Part shown: positions 61,193 to 64,000 of the stretch, piece by piece
Numbering within the stretch: position 1 is the first letter of the stretch
Layout of the letters: each line of letters begins with the position of its first letter
Assembly: GCA_949287425.1 (NCBI GenBank)
Contig: CASEGJ010000004.1
Coordinates: forward strand, 124,001-188,000
Source: an uncultured Caryophanales bacterium
GTDB lineage: Bacteria > Bacillota_I > Bacilli_A > RFN20 > CAG-288
Reading direction: 5' to 3'
DNA: 64,000 nt
Notes under the pieces: model-generated
The model's input: the letters and a program-made list of their open reading frames with translations, nothing else
Told to the model about the DNA's origin: nothing
The model's database searches: none
Made by a program: the position numbers and the translations under genes

Positions 61193-62005
61193 ATGAAAGA
61201 ACTTGTAATAGATAATCTTCACGCCGAAGCAGATGGCTTAGAAATTTTAAAAGGCATAAACTTAAAAATCAATCAAAAAGATGTACTAGCTTTACTTGGT
61301 CCTAATGGTCATGGTAAATCGACTTTATTAAATGTAATTATGGGTAATCCACGTTATAAAATTACTAAAGGTGCAATATATTTAGATGGGGAAGATATTT
61401 CAAATCTCGAAGTTGATAACCGTTCAAAATTAGGATTGTTTTTAGCTTTTCAAAATCCACCGGAAGTCGAAGGTGTTGAAGTGATGGATTTTTATAAGCA
61501 AATGCTTAATTCCCATAGGGAAAGCCCAATATCTCTATTTGAATTTTACAATCTTTTAACAAGTGGATATAAAGAAGTTGAACTGCCAGAAGATATGAAT
61601 ACTAGACATTTAAATGAAGGCTTTTCTGGTGGGGAAAAAAAGCGAAATGAGATGTTACAAATGAAGCTTTTAAATCCTAAATTAGCTATGTTAGATGAGA
61701 TTGATTCTGGTTTAGATGTTGATGCTTTAAAACTTATTGCTGATTTAGTAAATAAACAAAAAGAAAAAGGGACTTCTTTTATAGTTATTTCTCATTATGC
61801 TAGGTTATTTTCGCTAATTAAACCAAATAGAGCCGCTATTGTTATAAATGGCAAAATCGCTATCGATGGTGAAACAAGTTTGATTGATAAAGTCGATAAA
61901 CAAGGCTATGAATTTCTCCATAGTGAATATGGAATCGATATTAAAAAACACGAGCAAACTAAAGTTAATGTTTTAGCTAGTTGTGCTTTTAAAAAGGTGA
62001 AATAA
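61193..62005 (+). CDS. sufC: Fe-S cluster assembly ATPase SufC
   Basis: An ABC-type ATPase of 270 residues with Walker A GPNGHGKST (residues 36-44), Q-loop FLAFQNPPEVEGV near 85, signature FSGGEKKRNEM near 145 and Walker B LAMLDEIDSGLD near 167. The PPEVEG and EKKRNE forms are typical of SufC. It energises the SufBCD scaffold in the cytoplasm. AAGGAAA precedes the start. It is about 20 residues longer than usual at the C-terminus. It begins the operon sufC-sufD-sufS-sufU. Confidence 0.96.
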   Translation: MKELVIDNLHAEADGLEILKGINLKINQKDVLALLGPNGHGKSTLLNVIMGNPRYKITKGAIYLDGEDISNLEVDNRSKLGLFLAFQNPPEVEGVEVMDFYKQMLNSHRESPISLFEFYNLLTSGYKEVELPEDMNTRHLNEGFSGGEKKRNEMLQMKLLNPKLAMLDEIDSGLDVDALKLIADLVNKQKEKGTSFIVISHYARLFSLIKPNRAAIVINGKIAIDGETSLIDKVDKQGYEFLHSEYGIDIKKHEQTKVNVLASCAFKKVK

Positions 62006-62007
62006 CA

Positions 62008-62745
62008 ATGGAAGTTATCACAAATATAAGCGAGTTATCTGAAGAGATTTCTTCAAATAAGAAGTATCTATTAGTTTTGAATGATAATTTGAATATAGAT
62101 ATCAAAATCAACAGCGATTCTTTTTTAAATCTACAGATAGTTATTTTAGATTCTAATAATAAAAATATTGAAATTACTGGTAGGATAGATCTTGAAGAAA
62201 GAGGAAATCTCGAAGTTGATATTGTTGATTTTTCATCAAAAGATACTGGTTTAAGTATTAAGGGAAATCTAGCTTCTTTTTCATCTGCTAATTATCAAAT
62301 AGGTGTAGTAGCTTATTTATCTAGTCAAAAAGTTTACGATGTAAAGCTAAATGCAACAGGTAAAAATACCACTTCTTTAGTTAAAATGAATGGAGTTAGT
62401 TTAGATAAAGCATATTTAAAGCTATTAGGATCTACTGATATGATTAAAGGATGTAAAAAATCAGTTGCTAGACAAGAAGGGAGAATAGCGAATTTATCTA
62501 AGTTAGCTAAAGCTCAAGTTTCTCCTATGTTAAATATTTATGAAAACGATATTAAAGCTTCTCATGGAGGGGCATTAGGTCAAGTAAGTATGGATGTTTT
62601 ATATTATTTAATGTCAAGAGGATTAACTAGAAAACAAGCTGTTAGTATAATAGTAATAGGTTATTTAAAACCGTTTATTTATAAAATTGACAATGTAGAT
62701 ATCCAAAATCAATTGCTGGCTTTTATTAATAAAAGAGGAGGTTAA
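62008..62745 (+). CDS. sufD: Short SufD-like Fe-S scaffold subunit
   Basis: The C-terminal core of the SufB/SufD family is clear: GRIANLSKLAKAQVSPML, ASHGGALGQVSMDVLYYLMSRGL and a final SRGLTRKQAVSIIVIGYLKPF, with the conserved SHG and the LMSRGL motif. At 245 residues it is little more than half the usual 400-430, lacking most of the N-terminal domain, yet it has a proper start 2 bases after sufC. It pairs with SufC and probably a SufB beyond the window. The shortening looks like a lineage feature rather than damage, since the frame is intact. Confidence 0.85.
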   Translation: MEVITNISELSEEISSNKKYLLVLNDNLNIDIKINSDSFLNLQIVILDSNNKNIEITGRIDLEERGNLEVDIVDFSSKDTGLSIKGNLASFSSANYQIGVVAYLSSQKVYDVKLNATGKNTTSLVKMNGVSLDKAYLKLLGSTDMIKGCKKSVARQEGRIANLSKLAKAQVSPMLNIYENDIKASHGGALGQVSMDVLYYLMSRGLTRKQAVSIIVIGYLKPFIYKIDNVDIQNQLLAFINKRGG

Positions 62746-62746
62746 T

Positions 62747-63976
62747 ATGTTTGATGTTAAAAAGATAAGACGCGATTTTCCGATGTTTGAAAATTATAAA
62801 ACTATGCAAAATAAGCGCTTTTGCTATTTAGATAGCGCCGCGACCTCTTTTAAGCCATATAGCGTAATTAAAGCTAGTGATTATTATTATGAAAGCTTGT
62901 GTGCTAATTCTCATAGAGGCGATTATGATTTAGCCCATCAAGTTGATGTTGCATATGAAAATGCGCGAGAAACTGTCGCTAAATTTATTAATGCTAAACC
63001 TAGTGAAATTGTATTTACTTCTGGTGATAGCGAATCTTTAAATATCATCGCTTATGGATTAGCTGAACTTTTAAATGAAGGAGATGAAATTATTCTTTCT
63101 GAGGCTGAACACGCTTCTAATATCTTACCTTGGTTTGCTATTTCACATTTAAAGAAAGTTAATATCAAATATGTGCCAATTTCTAACGATGGTCAAATTA
63201 CTTTAGAAAATTTAGAAAAGACAATTACTAATAAAACTAAAATTGTTTCTCTAGCTCAAGTTAGCAATGTTTTAGGTAGAAAAGTCGATATTAAATCACT
63301 TGCTAATTTAACTCATAAACACGGGGCTATTTTTGTATGTGATGGCGCTCAATCTGTTCCACATATGAAAGTTGATGTTAAAGATTTGGATGTTGATTTT
63401 TTAGCGTTTTCTGGGCATAAAATGTTAGGGCCAACTGGAACAGGAGTCATGTATGGAAAATATGAATTGCTTGAAAAGATTCCGCCTTTATTAACTGGCG
63501 GAGGAATGAATTCAAGATTTGATACTTGTGGACTTGTTTCTTATAAAGTTCCCCCGACTAAATTTGAAGCTGGAACTCAAAATATCGCTGGAGTTTTAGG
63601 TTTAGCAAAAGCGTGTGAATATTTAACTGATTTAGGTATGGACAATATTGAAAAATACGAATTGGAGCTTAGAAAAAAGATTATTGCAGGTTTAGAAAAT
63701 AACAGCAATGTCATTTTATATAACAAAAACGCTGATACAGGAATAATAACATTTAATTTTAAAGGTGTTTTTGCTCAAGATGGGGCTTCTTTATTAAATT
63801 CAAAAGGAGTCTGTGTTAGATCTGGAAATCACTGTGCGAAGATATTGATCGATTATTTAAAGGCTGACGCGACAATTAGGGCGAGTTTATATTTTTATAA
63901 CGATGAAGAAGATGTCGAACAATTTGTTGATGCTTGTAAGCATGGAAAGGATTTTTTAGATGCCTTTTTCAATTAA
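62747..63976 (+). CDS. sufS: Cysteine desulfurase SufS
   Basis: A group II desulfurase of 409 residues. YLDSAATSFKPYSVI opens the fold, EAEHASNILPW near 123 contacts PLP, and FVCDGAQSVPHMKVD near 200 supplies the Asp. FLAFSGHKMLGPTGTGVMYG near 225 has the PLP-binding Lys, and GVCVRSGNHCAK near 360 has the catalytic cysteine. It takes sulfur from cysteine for SufU. AGGAGG lies just upstream, and the ATG follows the sufD stop by 1 base. Confidence 0.96.
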   Translation: MFDVKKIRRDFPMFENYKTMQNKRFCYLDSAATSFKPYSVIKASDYYYESLCANSHRGDYDLAHQVDVAYENARETVAKFINAKPSEIVFTSGDSESLNIIAYGLAELLNEGDEIILSEAEHASNILPWFAISHLKKVNIKYVPISNDGQITLENLEKTITNKTKIVSLAQVSNVLGRKVDIKSLANLTHKHGAIFVCDGAQSVPHMKVDVKDLDVDFLAFSGHKMLGPTGTGVMYGKYELLEKIPPLLTGGGMNSRFDTCGLVSYKVPPTKFEAGTQNIAGVLGLAKACEYLTDLGMDNIEKYELELRKKIIAGLENNSNVILYNKNADTGIITFNFKGVFAQDGASLLNSKGVCVRSGNHCAKILIDYLKADATIRASLYFYNDEEDVEQFVDACKHGKDFLDAFFN

Positions 63977-64000
63977 AGATAATCCTATGATGCTAAGAGA
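63960..64000 (+). CDS. sufU: Start of sufU (sulfur-transfer/scaffold protein), cut by the window end
   Basis: ATG 63960 lies within the end of sufS (17-base overlap) in another frame and reads MPFSIKDNPMMLRE, which resembles the N-terminus of SufU proteins (compare the LREIIMDHY that usually follows). GGAAAGGA (63947-63954) lies a few bases upstream and fits a ribosome binding site. The position right after sufS is the standard place for sufU in Bacillota. Only 13 codons are visible, so the call depends mainly on context. Confidence 0.55.
   Translation, partial: MPFSIKDNPMMLR

Overview
The window reads as one stretch of a very AT-rich, low-GC Gram-positive chromosome. Genes have AAGGAG-type ribosome binding sites, lipoproteins have lipobox signal peptides, and typical Bacillota operons are present: rpsF-ssb-rpsR with an S6-type leader, sufC-sufD-sufS-sufU, and opp. 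Tryptophan is written TGG and TGA is used as a stop (nadE, the 53458 gene), so the code is standard rather than mycoplasmal. Long serine-rich linkers behind lipoprotein cysteines, AdhE, PPi-type phosphofructokinase, pectin enzymes and expanded Opp subunits suggest an uncultured, fermentative, host-associated Bacilli or Mollicutes-like lineage (RF39 or Erysipelotrichia type). The exact taxon is inference.

Layout. 1-5.6 kb: the end of a glycosyltransferase, a TSCPD protein, a membrane-bound XRE regulator, a MATE exporter, two decayed regulator remnants beside tRNA-Lys(CTT), and an HPr-like protein whose phosphorylatable His15 is a threonine. 5.8-9.8 kb: metallo-hydrolase, 16S pseudouridine synthase, phosphodiesterase and a CPA2 antiporter. 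10-21.9 kb: a secreted lipoprotein followed by oppA-oppB-oppC-oppD-oppF and a small membrane protein; OppC, OppD and OppF all carry large insertions, and OppF starts with two AT-hook-like motifs. 21.9-29.6 kb: M6-type protease, DUF368 lipid transporter, alpha/beta hydrolase and a translationally coupled NAD salvage set (pncB-nadD-nadE). 29.8-37.3 kb: a pectate lyase with a strong promoter and a consensus-matching cre site, class I aldolase, cytidylate-kinase-like protein, CobW GTPase, an orphan, and a KduD/gluconate dehydrogenase-like SDR.

37.4-46.4 kb: orphan lipoproteins, the adhE-kinase-ybaK-yhcH operon, a ZIP metal transporter and a tyrosine phosphatase. 46.6-49.4 kb: rhamnogalacturonan acetylesterase and PPi-PFK. 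49.5-51.5 kb: rpsF-ssb-rpsR and a SpoU methyltransferase. 51.5-57.4 kb: acyl-ACP thioesterase, HAD phosphatase, two orphans coupled to ung, and HIT. 57.4-60.9 kb: two parvulin-like foldase lipoproteins. 61.2-64 kb: the SUF operon, with sufU cut by the window end.

The genes together describe a fermenter that salvages NAD, imports peptides, and attacks pectin outside the cell (PL1 lyase, CE12-type esterase) with intracellular sugar-acid enzymes (SDR, YhcH). Catabolite control through a cre site and a Crh-like HPr fits this picture. No phage, IS element or CRISPR array was seen. The only decayed, compositionally odd patch is 4.1-5.0 kb.
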